Origin: Kalmusia sp. IMI 367209
Taxonomy: Eukaryota; Ascomycota; Dothideomycetes; Pleosporales; Didymosphaeriaceae
Assembly (NCBI GenBank): GCA_027946365.1
Contig: JAPEUQ010000001.1
Location: 2,604,001 to 2,668,000 of the forward strand
Direction of reading: 5' to 3'
DNA: 64,000 bases
This document shows positions 23,183 to 33,603 of this stretch, one piece after another (within the stretch, counting starts at the first letter, position 1; each line of letters opens with the position of its first letter). Below the pieces are notes generated by a model. The model worked only from the letters and a program-made list of their open reading frames with translations. It was not told where the DNA came from and did no database searches. The position numbers and the translations under genes are program-made.

Positions 23183-23284
23183 ATGAAGCTCATCGCCGTC
23201 ATTCTGTCCCTGCTTGGTGTTCCCCTCGACAAGCGCGGTGACTGGACTGCTGGCGATGTCGGCATTGAAGGCAACAAGTTCTGA
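23183..23284 (+). CDS. Possible 33-residue secreted peptide
   Basis: The ATG at 23183 opens a 33-codon frame. It starts with a short hydrophobic signal-like segment (MKLIAVILSLLGV) followed by PLDKRGDW: a dibasic KR that Kex2-type proteases would cut, leaving a roughly 15-residue acidic peptide. A consensus TATA box lies at 23067-23074. The stop TGA is directly followed by GTAAGC, which looks like an intron donor, so a 3' UTR intron or a longer spliced form is possible. It could also be the broken 5' end of a larger secreted-protein gene. There are no cysteines. Nothing here shows function; effector or signalling peptide are only ideas. Confidence 0.35.
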   Translation: MKLIAVILSLLGVPLDKRGDWTAGDVGIEGNKF

Positions 23285-23656
23285 GTAAGCAATACCGCCC
23301 TCTATCACCTGGACGCTGCAGCCATTTCATCTCGGGATTCGCAATGGCGGTCGCGAAATGGCCCCATCATTTGGGTCGACCTGAGTTCGAAAGCGAGCTG
23401 TTTCTTTTTACAAGGACGAGCAGTGTCAGGAGAGAGCGGAGAGCAGGTCCATCATTCCAGGACCCCAAATGTATTCTTTGAAGTACGGCTTGCATGGATA
23501 CCCTGGATGGCGCCAAGCACGTGAGCAGGCCGGAGCCGCAAGCCGAGGCAATTCCGCCCCAGCATTTCGGATAGCTATGCGACCACATGCCCGTCCATCC
23601 CTCAACCTCGTCCGCGCCTTTCGCTCGGTAAGACTTTGTGAGAGGCAGTATACAAG
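23285..23656. other. Intergenic, upstream of PEX14
   Basis: This is about 370 bp between the small secreted-peptide candidate and PEX14. The open frames across it on both strands lack family features. It should hold the PEX14 promoter. Confidence 0.5.
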
Positions 23657-24931
23657 ATGGTCCGCGAGGACCTTATCGTATCGGCTGTAAGTAGTCCTGG
23701 ACATGTCGCGCCGAACACTACTGACACGTGCAGGTATCGTGTACGTTCATCGTCTCCATCAGCGTTGTAGCCCACTGACTGGTGTCGCAGTCCTGCAAGA
23801 TCCCTCGGTCGCGAACGCGCCGCTGGAGAAGCGCATTGCTTTTCTCCAGTCGAAGAACCTCACACAGGAAGAGATAGACGTCTCACTCGCGCGCGCGTCA
23901 GAAGACCCCAGCCACCCCTCCTCTCCGGCTGCGCAGAGCTCTACGCCCTCGAACTATGCATACAGGTCGCCTCAGTCAGCTCCGCCGTATGCGAGCTACC
24001 CACCGCCAGGATACTGGCAACAACCGCCGCCGCCGCCAGAGTAAGGAACCTGCATGATTGGGAAAATCACGGACAGTTCAAGCTGACATGGTAAAGGCCT
24101 CCGAAACGAGACTGGCGGGACTACTTCATCATGGCGACGGTGATGGGAGGTATTAGCTACGGCCTCTACTTTACAGCGAAACGCTACATTATGCCCCTCA
24201 TTGCCCCACCCACGCCGCCTCAGCTCGAGCAAGACAAGGCATCTATCGACGAGTCCTTCAAGCGAGCTTTCGACCTCCTAGACCAGCTGAATACAGATAC
24301 TTCTGCGCTTAAGGCTTCCGAGGAGGCTAGGACTACGAGGCTCGACGGCGCGCTCGGAGAAATGGAGAGCGTCCTAGCAAGCCTGAAGGAGTCTTCGAAG
24401 CGGCAAGGAGACGATAATAGGCGGATAGAGGATGATGTGAGGGGGCTTCGGGACCTAATCCCCAAAGCCCTCGATGCACAGAAGGATGCCACAGACACAC
24501 GGTTGAAGGAGCTGTCGAGTGAGCTGAAGAGCTTGAAGACGCTCGTTGGTAATAGAATGGGAGCTGGTGCCGCGCGTCCTCCTGCCACGACACCCGCTAG
24601 CTACTACGGGGCAGGGCAGACACTGGGCTCTGTATCGACACCCAGTATCAGCGGAGCTGCTACTCCAGCCCCAGCACCTGTATCAGCTCCCGCAACACCC
24701 AGCGAACAGCCAGCAGCGTCTACCAGCACTACCGATGGTCAGGGAAGCAGCACAACAGCTGCGCCTACGCCAGCGCCTGAGAAATCTGCTGCATCATTAC
24801 CGTATGGCAGGATGGCAAATGGCAGGGCCGCGATTCCCGCGTGGCAGATGGCAGCAGCGAAGAAGAACGAGGAGGCGAAGAAGGACACGAGCGAGAGCGG
24901 TACGGCAGTCGAGGCCAGCTCAAGCTCATAG
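23657..24931 (+). CDS. PEX14: Peroxin 14, peroxisomal import docking protein
   Basis: PEX14 is the membrane docking subunit that receives PEX5-cargo complexes at the peroxisome. The model predicts 373 residues from exons 23657-23686, 23734-23740, 23791-24040 and 24097-24931. Exon 2 is only 7 nt long; it is required to give MVREDLIVSAVSFLQDPS, where AVxFLxDP is the conserved start of the PEX14 N-domain that binds WxxxF/Y motifs. Skipping it shifts the frame. The N-domain continues through EKRIAFLQSKNLTQEEI. A Pro/Tyr-rich linker with a polyproline stretch follows, then DWRDYFIMATVMGGISYGLY (membrane segment), PLIAPPTPPQLEQDK, a coiled coil to about residue 255 and a disordered Ala/Thr/Pro-rich tail. 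In filamentous fungi PEX14 also serves Woronin body biogenesis. Confidence 0.96.
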
Positions 24932-25469
24932 GAAGAACTGTTTCCGTACGACTCAATGCCTTGTATTAGACTATTCTAGCCTGTATTATGTTATTCTACG
25001 TTTCAAGGCAGCATCACCTCGAATGACGCATGCACGCTTTTAGCTCCAATCGGCTATTGTATATGGTGACCTTCGCCACTGGATCCTAGAACCTGGATCC
25101 TTCCAACTTCGTTTCCGGAGCATACGAATGATTATCTACGCGCTAACATTAATTTGTGGTTTGCGATTCACGGTGTTTTAGCCACACAGCCTGCTCAAAG
25201 CCTGCTAGAGCCCTGGATGTTGGCGCGCGCCTCAATGGCGGAGGTCGCATAGCCCGCCTGATCGGCCTGATCGGCCTGGTATGACGCGGCACTAATTATA
25301 TGACCAACAAGTGGGAAATCCTGCGGCCGCAGTAGCGAACATCGTCACTCTTTCAAAAGTACATAAAACATGAGCTGAGCACCATTCAACTAAAGTTCCA
25401 GTATTCAAGTAATCTTAATACACATTTGGAAGTAAACACGACGACCCAGCAGATCAAACATATCGGGAA
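24932..25469. other. Intergenic
   Basis: This is the 3' flank of PEX14 and the upstream region of the small gene at 25470. It contains a tandem pair of a 9-mer (ATCGGCCTG, 25261-25278), too short to mean much. No other feature is seen. Confidence 0.5.
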
Positions 25470-25790
25470 ATGACCCCATATACATACGAAATCGACAAAC
25501 AAAATCCAGCTTCAATGTTCCAGTCACTCGACTTTATCGCAAAGATGCGAAGAGAAAGCGAAGTCAGCAACGCAAGTGAGGGACTGGCAAGATCGAGAAC
25601 AGACTCCACATCTTCTGCGGCGTCGCAACGGCCACCCGTTCCAGAACGCATTATCGTTACCGAAGATGGGATTGTGAGGGAAATCGAGACGATTCGGGTG
25701 GGCGAAGAAGAGGAGAGAGGGAGAAAGCGGACGGATTCAACGACTTCGAGATATTACGCTAGGTTCGGGGATAGGCCAGTCATTGATTGA
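25470..25790 (+). CDS. Small hypothetical protein, 106 aa
   Basis: This is an intronless frame of 106 residues with protein-like content. It starts MTPYTYEIDKQNP, then has SMFQSLDFIAKMRRESE, which could form an amphipathic helix. SRTDSTSSAASQ and GRKRTDSTTSRYYARFGD contain a repeated RTDST unit, a plausible phosphorylation context (basophilic or casein-type kinases). PERIIVTEDGIVREIETIRV looks like a beta-rich piece. There are no membrane segments and no recognised family. The gene lies between PEX14 and the 2EXR-like gene, convergent with the latter. The ordered composition and full-length frame favour a real gene, but this is unproven. Confidence 0.5.
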   Translation: MTPYTYEIDKQNPASMFQSLDFIAKMRRESEVSNASEGLARSRTDSTSSAASQRPPVPERIIVTEDGIVREIETIRVGEEEERGRKRTDSTTSRYYARFGDRPVID

Positions 25791-25915
25791 AAGGAAAAGA
25801 GGGGAGAATTAGGAGGGAAAGAGTTGGAGCGATACGAGACGAGACGATACCCCGTTGCATTTTGAGAAAGGGAACGATCCCGGTTACGATTTTACTTGCG
25901 AATGAAAATTGACCT

Positions 25916-26713
25916 TCATGATTGAAGCAATCTCACCTTTCCACCGCGCTTGTTCAGATCCGCGATCCACATACTCAGCCACTCCTCTACGTTCCCCTCC
26001 TTCCCCTTCTCACTATCACTCAGATCCATCAAAATCACATCGAGCTTGCACGCCTTCCCCTCCCCTACCCGTTGCACACCCACAAGAATCTCCTCAAACG
26101 CTCGTAAATCCCCCTTCAACTGCGCTTTCCACATCTTACACTTCCCATTCTTTACTACCGGAAATAGCGCTTCCCACTCATACTCCGCCTCCTCGCTATC
26201 CAGCCCCCCGCTATCTTCGGCAGACTCCGGTGGAGCCAGTAAAATATTTAGGTTCCGGACGTGTTGAGCGGCAAAGCATGTCGAGCCTGCGAAGGGAGTT
26301 GTGAGGAAGGTGTGTAAGGCGGCTGTGTATCTGTATCGTGTCCAGAAGGTGTTTGTGGAGAAGAACTGAGTCGTCAGATCGTGTAGGAGGCGCTCGAGAT
26401 ATGGGGAGGATAGTCTGCGATCAGGATATGGCAATAGCGAGTATGGCGTTATCTTTTCGAACATGTTGCGATCATCTAAAGTGAAGAGTAGGGGTGGTTG
26501 GATGATGAAGAGGGTGTGCGAGGGAATGACGTATGCGTAGATCATGTCTCTCAGCTCTTGGGGTAGTATATCAAAGAAGAGCACGAGGAATTGTAGGGAA
26601 ATGTGTGGGTTGTGAGAATGCGGATGATTAGCGTGAGGATCCATTTGTGTGGTCATGTATTCGTAGGTTTCGCGTTCGCGGGAGATAATCGTGGCAAGTT
26701 CCCTAAGTCGCAT
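25916..26713 (-). CDS. 2EXR/F-box-like domain protein
   Basis: This intronless gene encodes 265 residues. After an N-terminal helix and a His-rich stretch comes FDILPQELRDMIYAYVIP, which matches the F-box-like 2EXR motif (LPxELRxxIY) found in large, expanded families of filamentous ascomycetes. The remainder (LERLLHDLTTQFFSTNTFW, AAQHVRNLNILL, VEEWLSMWIADLNKRGGKVRLL) fits these proteins, where the C-terminal part predicts a small alpha/beta fold. Functions in the family are mostly unknown; a substrate-adaptor role is assumed by analogy to F-box proteins. The GTGAGA inside its last codons could act as a donor, so the C-terminus is slightly uncertain. Confidence 0.7.
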   Translation of the reverse strand: MRLRELATIISRERETYEYMTTQMDPHANHPHSHNPHISLQFLVLFFDILPQELRDMIYAYVIPSHTLFIIQPPLLFTLDDRNMFEKITPYSLLPYPDRRLSSPYLERLLHDLTTQFFSTNTFWTRYRYTAALHTFLTTPFAGSTCFAAQHVRNLNILLAPPESAEDSGGLDSEEAEYEWEALFPVVKNGKCKMWKAQLKGDLRAFEEILVGVQRVGEGKACKLDVILMDLSDSEKGKEGNVEEWLSMWIADLNKRGGKVRLLQS

Positions 26714-26981
26714 TTCGGATGAGGTGTCAATGAGGAATGTGAAGTAGCATGGAGGAATGGGCGGATGATTATTGAGTATATGGATGAGTGTCGAGCTGGG
26801 ATTTAAGGTGATGCTGTTAGCTTGGGTCGGTGTACTGGATGCATGTGATCAATAAGCCTAACTTTCTTTGTGGCATGATGCATATGCGTGCGGTATCATA
26901 CTCGGAACCCCGAGCACATCCTGGTATTTGAGACTGTGTTTCACCGATGCTGTTTCAGTTTGCTATAGTATTTCTGCTGCT

Positions 26982-28381
26982 TTAGTCAACATCGGGTACT
27001 AATTGCCCGTTGATAATCATCATCCTCTCCCTCCCCAGCTTCTTCATAGCTTTCAACGCCTCCTCATCCCTCAGCTTTCTCGTCTCTTCGTCCGTGACTA
27101 AGACAAAATCGTACTTCAATAGCTTCGATCCCTCCTTGACACCATACGTCTTCGCTTGCTGTGCGTTCACCGTACTCAAATCTACAATCAGCGATTCCTT
27201 GACGCCAAACACCGCGTCTGACGTTTCATACGGGTCGCCTCGGAGATATAACGCACTATCAACGGGTCAGTCTTATTATTTAAACAAAGGAGAGATAAGG
27301 ACATACGTAATCAAATGATCAAACCCTTCTTTTTCAAACATGAAATGCATATGACTCGGTCTCCAAGGATGCCTTCCTAGCTTCTCCAACATAACGCCAA
27401 CTGGCCCATCATTCGGAATACGATATGGCACAGGCACAATTGCCTTGAACCAGAATACACCATCCTCATCACTCCGTATTATCGCCCTGCCATTAGGGTT
27501 TTCTGAGCTATAAGTCTCGTATTGAACATCGTACGACCCATGACTGTCGGTCTCCCAAATGTCTACCTTGACATCGGGAATGGGCGCACCGGTTGTGGAT
27601 TTGATCGTGCAAAGGCAGAGCAGCGGTTCGCCGTCGGGATCAGCGGAGATAGAGGAACCTGTAGATTGGCTGTGTGCGTCCACCGTGTGGTAGGGACCAA
27701 GGACGGTACCTTCGGTCGAGTCAGGCGGTTTGGGATGGTCTATGGAGTCGACGAGAAGTGAGAGACCAAGGGTGTCCGAAAGAAGGATGAACTCCTATAT
27801 TCGAAGCTAAGGTCAGTGTTTAATCCTAATGTAGGGCCGAAGACGACAGTAAAGGTGATTGCTTACCTGACGTACATCCGTACATTTCTTCCCTACTGCC
27901 GTCAAGAATTCTATGCCTGCCATCCCTAAAGTAGCGGACACAATGTCAGCACAAGTGAAAAAAAAATTTACAGATGGCGACTTTATATCTCTATCGGGGG
28001 GAGAAAGGCGTTCTTTGCTTCTTGGGCAAGAAGCATCGACTTTGTATCCGGAGCTTGCATACATTCGTTGGTACTGAGGCGGGTCTCTCGAGCAAAGTCG
28101 TGCATGTGCGAGACCAGTCTCTCCAAGACATATTTGAGTCGATTATCTGGCGTTTGTGCATTGATTAGATGTACATTTTCCGTTATGTTGTCCTGAGGAG
28201 CGGGTACAAGTCAGTGTAAGCCAAAAAGTGAGGGCTGGCACGTTCTCAATTTCGTCTAGGCGAAGGCAGTTGTTTTTATTTTTCATAGGAGAGGGTACAT
28301 CCAACTTGTATCCGGGTATTTTCTTACTATTGTGAGGTCTTTGAGGATCGGTACGTCGACTTTGCTATTCATGCCTGCCAT
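26982..28381 (-). CDS. Intradiol ring-cleavage dioxygenase (catechol/hydroxyquinol 1,2-dioxygenase type)
   Basis: The enzyme opens catechol-type rings between the two hydroxyls using Fe(III), feeding the 3-oxoadipate pathway. The model predicts 334 residues from exons 28381-28328, 28192-28063, 27925-27867, 27794-27307 and 27255-26982. Spliced N-terminal text LKDLTIDNITENVHLINAQ and ARETRLSTNEWMAGIEFL followed by KCTDVRQEFILLSDTLGLS is the dimerisation helix domain of this family. Iron ligands are visible as Tyr116 in GPYHT, Tyr205 in VPYRIPNDG, and His229/His231 in RPSHMHF. Length and DGPVG region agree best with hydroxyquinol/catechol 1,2-dioxygenases; the preferred ring cannot be chosen by eye. 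It probably acts in the cytosol, as no signal peptide is seen. It lies in a same-strand run with a nitrilase-family and an EthD gene. Confidence 0.93.
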
Positions 28382-29414
28382 TATTGACGCTCAGGTTTCG
28401 AACCCAATTGAAGCGGGACTGATAGCTACTCTGAAAACATATCAAGACAGAAGAAGGGAGCACGGTAAATATTAGAAGATTTCGGGCTGAGGATAGATCA
28501 GATCAGTAAGGCATTAGCAATTGAAGCTACTAGTTCCGCGGTAGGAACGGCGACATTCCGAATGAGGGGTAGCAAAGCACCAATGGATGCCTTCTCCAAA
28601 CAAAACATGCTGACTGACAGTGGAAAGGAACATGATAGGCTTGCAAGCGCCAGCCTAGAGAAGTGATGCGGGCCGCTTTGCCCCGCTTGTAGTCGCGAAG
28701 TTAGAGGACGGAGGTCAGCTCGGTAAATGACGGATGTGGGGCAGAAGCTGGGGGAACCACGTTATGAGTTCAAAGTATGATGTAGTCAATCACTGCAAAG
28801 TGCGAATTTCATTGAAGACCAGGTAGACATTTCAGAATGGAGTAATATCCTTATCATTGCTGATGCATGTGTTATGCAGCCATCTGCACGATTCCATTTC
28901 ATTGCGCTTTTAGGTTCGGCAATGGCTCTTCCTAAACAATCATCTCAATGATGGATTCATATCTAATATACATGTAATAGCAGGAGAAATATTCTGCTAA
29001 TGTTGTCTCTTTGTACTGAGTATGTTTGCCTACCTAGGTTAGCCTTTCGCAAAGTCTCACACCAGTATATTCAAGTGCGTCTTATGTCTCGTAGCAACAT
29101 ATCATGAGGGAACTATATATGGCGAAAATTGAACCGTCTATGTGGTATGAAAAAGCGCTACTCTCTTTCTCTGGCGTTCAAGTGTGTTTAGATACCCGTC
29201 TACTGAATCTTACCGCGAAAATTTTTTGTTCAGTCTACTGTCGTGGGTTGCGACAGCGAACGCGCGCTTGAGTCTGATGTATAATCTTGTCTGGAACGTG
29301 TAACCAATTGGTTGTTTTAGACGATTGGCACCCGTCTCATGTATGTATGTGCTTAGCTTGATCGAGGGGTGACAGGCAATAGAGTGCTTCTTCTTCTACC
29401 ATGCCTACTGTTTG
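28382..29414. other. Intergenic
   Basis: About 1 kb between the dioxygenase start and the 3' end of the nitrilase-family gene; it should contain the dioxygenase promoter. No coding signal or repeat was found on either strand. Confidence 0.55.
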
Positions 29415-30642
29415 CTATAGTCTCTCCTTTACCTTCGTATCTGAATGCCTATAATCATAGTGCCAATCGTCCCTCGCAAGGTCAGCTCTAACCTGGTAAT
29501 TCTCTTCGGCATCTTCTAGGACCTGCATATCGATATCCACGACACTCATTCCCTCCGCACAGCTTCCCATGCGAGTCAAAGGCCCTATGAATGGGACCAC
29601 TACCTGTGAAAGCCCTGCATAGCCGCGTCCGGGCGGCCCTCCTGCATTTGCGAAAACGACGGCTGGAAGTCACCCATAATCAGCGCCTTCATCTGAGGAA
29701 AAAAGGTATAGTTCCAGGCTTACCGCACGTATTCTCGAATGCCCTAGCCGTAAGCATAGAATCCAGGAAAAGTGCCTCAGAAGACGGATTAAGCGCCAAA
29801 CCCGCTGGATTACAATCATTAAGCGTCCAGAAAGTAGGCGCGATGATGATTTTTGCGCCATTGGCGATGAGTTCGCGGAAGGCTTCGGGGAAGGCGAGGT
29901 CCCAGCAGATGAGGATACCAACTTTGCCGATAGGTGTGTCGAATACTTCGTGGACATCTCTTCCGCTGCCAGTTAAATGGTCACGTTCGGGGTGCCTAAA
30001 AAGACATCAACACTCTTCCATCTATGCTTGTATGTTCGGTAGAAATGGAGAAAAGTGGGAATTGTAGTCTACGCACCATAGATTCTTCTTTACATATTTC
30101 CCGCGAATTCTACCTTCGTGGTCGATGAAATAAGCTACATTGAGGAGCTTGTTCTCATCTGATTCTTCCTGTGGATGCGATTCGACGATGGTGCCGGGTT
30201 GGATGCATATCCCGCATTCTTTCGCGAGATCTCGATACTTGTTGAGGTAGGTCTCCCATTGATCACATAGGCCGACGAAGGCTGGATCTTTGGGCTGCCA
30301 ATTCGTAAGATGGTATTCTGAACAATTGTGTTAGTTTCTAATCAGATCTGGAAGTCCTTTCAAAAAACCCGTTCATGTTAGTGAGCACATAGACATAGCG
30401 CGGTGATTTTTTCAAGGTGTGATAGAATTTGAATCGTGGACCCTCCTTAAACTCACCAGGCAAAACAACCAACTCAGCCCCCTGTGCAGCTGCGCTCCTC
30501 ACATACTGCGCCGCCTTGTTGAAATTATGCTCGAGCTGCATCGGCTATACCTTGTCAGCATCCCCCCACCCTATTCCCTTCCTCCCTTTTGACACACCTT
30601 CGGATACAGCTGTATGACAGCTACCTTCACAATTGGAGCCAT
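29415..30642 (-). CDS. Carbon-nitrogen hydrolase (nitrilase superfamily)
   Basis: The model predicts 297 residues from exons 30642-30598, 30544-30457, 30317-30077, 29995-29724 and 29662-29415 (introns 53-139 nt). Members hydrolyse amides, nitriles or carbamoyl groups with a Glu-Lys-Cys triad. All three are visible: Glu45 in the spliced LPEYHLTNW, lysine in GKYVKKNLWHPE (121/122), and Cys155 in ILICWDLAFPE. ARAFENTCAVVFANAGG, also made by splicing, follows the usual pattern. The start MAPIVKVAVIQLYPK is typical. Branch features do not let me choose between aliphatic amidase, beta-ureidopropionase-like, or carbamoylputrescine amidase-like activity. No targeting signal is seen. Confidence 0.92.
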
Positions 30643-31187
30643 AGTCGACCAATGCGGTGATGCGTGACGAACGAGGAAGCTGATAGCGTGATGAGTTTGC
30701 GTGATGCGTGGTTCGACCGATGGGTGGTGGAGATTCGGCGTTAATGCGCGGCGCGGAGATAGAAGAGGCGCTAAGCTAGGAGGGGATGGTATTGCTCGAT
30801 GTCATTGGTGGGTGAATGTCGACTATTGTGTGCGCCTGTGTTGGCATTGGATGTAGATGAGAGTATAATGAGGAATCTGGTTTCTCTGAGGTCGAGAATG
30901 GAACCCTTTGCGACAAGAGTTTTCGGCGCCGAGTACAGCGTATCCCAAGATGTTCTTCAACTATCAAAAAAAATAGACAACCGTCCATGCCTGCAGCGTC
31001 CCCCAGAGAATAGCAAGATGCCGCCCTAAACGTAGCACACCTCGATTCTTCACATCTAAGCCGCCAAAGCTCTCAAACACTGCCTACAAATCTCCACCCC
31101 ACCATACCCCCATCTCTCCCGGTAGCCCTCGTATCCCCCTAGATTATAACATTAGCACAGCTGTATTCGTGTCGTCTACTACGAGCT
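30643..31187. other. Intergenic
   Basis: This region holds the promoter of the nitrilase-family gene and the 3' flank of the EthD gene, both on the minus strand. Short frames here have no family features. Confidence 0.5.
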
Positions 31188-31574
31188 TCATGTATTAAGA
31201 CCTACCACAAAGACCTTCTTCAGGCCGCTCAGGTCCACAAAGATATTCAAATCCTCTTCATATGCCTTTCTGTTCTTCCCATCTGCTAGCTTACCCTTGA
31301 ATCGCTCATAGTGTTCTTTATTCGCAAACGTGAGGACCGCTACGCCATCGACATCACCAATGTTTGGTAGACTCTCCGTCGTGGAGGAAGACTGGTCAAC
31401 AGCAGGGTCCAAGACTGAGGGACGCTCGATGTAGTGTCGGGTATGGGAGAGCGGGAAGTCGTATCTGACGAGTGATTTGAGAAGCGGAACGTGGGTGTTT
31501 TCCCAATAGTATTTGAAGTCTTCAGGACTAAGGCTGGGTTTGCGGGGAACGTGAAGGATGACGGAGTAGGTCAT
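31188..31574 (-). CDS. EthD-domain protein
   Basis: This intronless gene encodes 128 residues. The start MTYSVILHVPRKPSLSPEDF, the next part YYWENTHVPLLKSLV and the C-terminal AVLTFANKEHYERF fit the EthD family of dimeric ferredoxin-like alpha/beta barrels, which often stand beside or within catabolic and polyketide gene groups. Domain members act as small decarboxylases, cyclases or helper proteins, and many have no known role. ATG 31574 was chosen because the frame upstream has no other ATG. It is third in a same-strand series with a nitrilase-family and a ring-cleavage dioxygenase gene. Confidence 0.83.
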   Translation of the reverse strand: MTYSVILHVPRKPSLSPEDFKYYWENTHVPLLKSLVRYDFPLSHTRHYIERPSVLDPAVDQSSSTTESLPNIGDVDGVAVLTFANKEHYERFKGKLADGKNRKAYEEDLNIFVDLSGLKKVFVVGLNT

Positions 31575-32355
31575 GGTAGGCGAGTGCGGACGCAGTCTGT
31601 AAAACACTTGATGTCGCTTTTTTCCTCTTCTTCATATGTTAATCGAGGGCGGGAGTAGAGGAGTGAGGAGGATATTCTGTAGACCTGCTGTGCGGAGTTA
31701 GCTGTTAAGGCCGACCCCGACGGGGTGATAGCCCCATTGGCTGACATGCTGGGTACGTAGAGTCGGTTAGCTTAATTGTTGTGTTCTGCGAAAATAGCTG
31801 TGGAGATCAGAATATCAAGGATCCAGATTTGAGAGAGGAAGGTAAGTTTAATGAGTGATGTTGAATTTTGTCTGTCACTCGCAGGACTCCAAAATCTGTT
31901 GCAAGTCGTGGCACGACGGGGTATCTATACTTAACAGAAAGAAAGGATAGTACAAGCATGAAGAAAGAAACGAGAGGCTTGCGTAGAATGCTAGGGCGCT
32001 TTGCATGTTATGCTTAGCACCATCACGCATTTCTGGAAAGTCATGTAAAAGAAATCCCTACTACGCACAAGAACATAGGTTCTGTTCGTTCAGGATTGAT
32101 ATAGGGTAGAAAACTCTAACTTTTCACCGAGGGAGACCGAACGTCGTATTCAATGTCCGTTAGTCGTGCTATAACGCGAAAGAAAGGAACTGAGAGACGG
32201 TGAACAGAGACCACCTCGTCTCAAAATGGTAGGACCTTCTTGTGAAGACGATCAAGAGATCTCGCCATCATCAGGACTATGTCCCTCGGCCCCGCAAGGA
32301 TACTAAGGGAATTGTCCGAGAGAGATACCCTACTGGGCTTCGGGTCGGAGGGATA
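31575..32355. other. Intergenic
   Basis: This is the EthD gene promoter and the 3' flank of the RRM gene. No gene, repeat or RNA is seen. Confidence 0.55.
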
Positions 32356-33603
32356 TTAAGCTACGGTGGCGTCGGCCCACTGACTGCTCAATCTGATACC
32401 ATTCGTCATATATGAACCTTCATCTGAATCAGACTCTAGCTCCGATCCGGTGTCGAGCAGAGTGTATCGATTGGTGATCGGCACCGACTTGATCGGAACA
32501 ATTGGAACGGAGACGTTCTTGACCTGCGGTCGTGGTAGAGGCGCAGCGCATTCATCCAGATACCTATAGAATGAGCGGGATTTTGTGATATACACAACAT
32601 GGAATGACGTACCAATCTAATCTCAGACCTTTGTATGCAGTTCGTGACATCATGCAAGTCCTAGCAAATAAGGCGTTGTGTATCGAGTTGGTGGATATGT
32701 ACGCATCGCCGCCCCTAAAGAACACGTCGACCACCTATAGATTTTAGTAAATAAATGGCAGCACACTTGTCAAGGGGTCTAAAATGACTTACGACGAGGT
32801 TGTGGATATGGTCGAGGTGGTCTCGAATCTGATCCGTCGTAAGTTTTCCAAGTGCTCCTCGGACGATGAGGTTCCGGCTGGCCCCATTGGCAATCTTGTT
32901 AGAAACATGCGACGGTACGTGGAATTGACGATCGTTCCAGCGAAATTCAAGTCGCTTGGTATGTAAGTAGATGTCATTCCGTTTAGCATAAGCTAAGAAC
33001 TCTGCCGCCCCTTCGACGAAAGAGATGGTAGCTGAGCGATCGTTCCGAAGGAAGATATCCAGAAGTCGCCCACCACGGATAATGCCGACCAAGTCCTTAT
33101 GTGTAGTTCGATCCGAAAGGTTGGTAATGAGGATGGTACGTTGGTCATGCATGGGGATGCGTTGGGCTAATTCGGCGACCTCCTCATCTTTCTCCGATGT
33201 ATCGAAAGAGCTATGCTGGCCATGACTGTACATTCTATTATGGGGTCGAAAGTGCTTCCTGGGTTGGACGACGCCCTCACCTATTGTCGTGTTGTCTGAG
33301 GTTGGTGGAGAGTCTTCGGGACGGGGTCTGCTCATTGGGACAGGCACGGAAGTGGGCCAGAAGAAGGTCTCTTTCCAAGCATTAGAGTGACTCGAGTGCA
33401 TCTTTGCTTCATCGCTGGCGGCATCTTCGCCAGAGAGCAGCGTGTCCAGCGTTTCGGCTGCCAGTCCGCCACGGAACAGTGCGCTCTTGAGTAGATCTAG
33501 AATGTGTTAAACGAGCGTGTGCAAGACGGACCGTCTTGGGGAGCATACTGTACTCTCGTACGGCCTGGAGCAGGTACTCGTGCTCGGCCTTGGAGATGGT
33601 CAC
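32356..33603 (-). CDS. RNA-binding protein with two RRM domains
   Basis: The model predicts 362 residues from exons 33603-33549, 33496-32793, 32734-32613 and 32563-32356. The N-terminal MTISKAEHEYLLQAVREY and LLKSALFRGGLAAETL form a helical leader. RRM 1 begins at TILITNLSDRTTHKDL with GGRLLDIFLRNDRSATISFVEG, and RRM 2 at RNLIVRGALGKLTTDQIRDHL with VVDVFFRGGDAYISTNSIHNA. The last 60 residues are a disordered, acidic tail. Unlike classical RRMs, the RNP1-type aromatic pattern is only partial, so RNA binding is likely but not certain. I recognise it as a conserved Pezizomycotina protein without a firm name. It is divergent from BCS1. Confidence 0.85.

Noticed and set aside
25261..25278. Tandem pair of ATCGGCCTG
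   Set aside because: Two copies of 9 bases are expected by chance; no link to a gene or element.
30700..30730. GGTTCGA element resembling a tRNA B box
   Set aside because: No matching A box or cloverleaf around it; the B-box consensus fails at its last base. Similar hits near 8772 and 52326 also fail.
26982..31574. Secondary metabolite gene cluster
   Set aside because: No polyketide synthase, NRPS, terpene cyclase or pathway regulator is present in the window; the EthD protein alone does not make a cluster.
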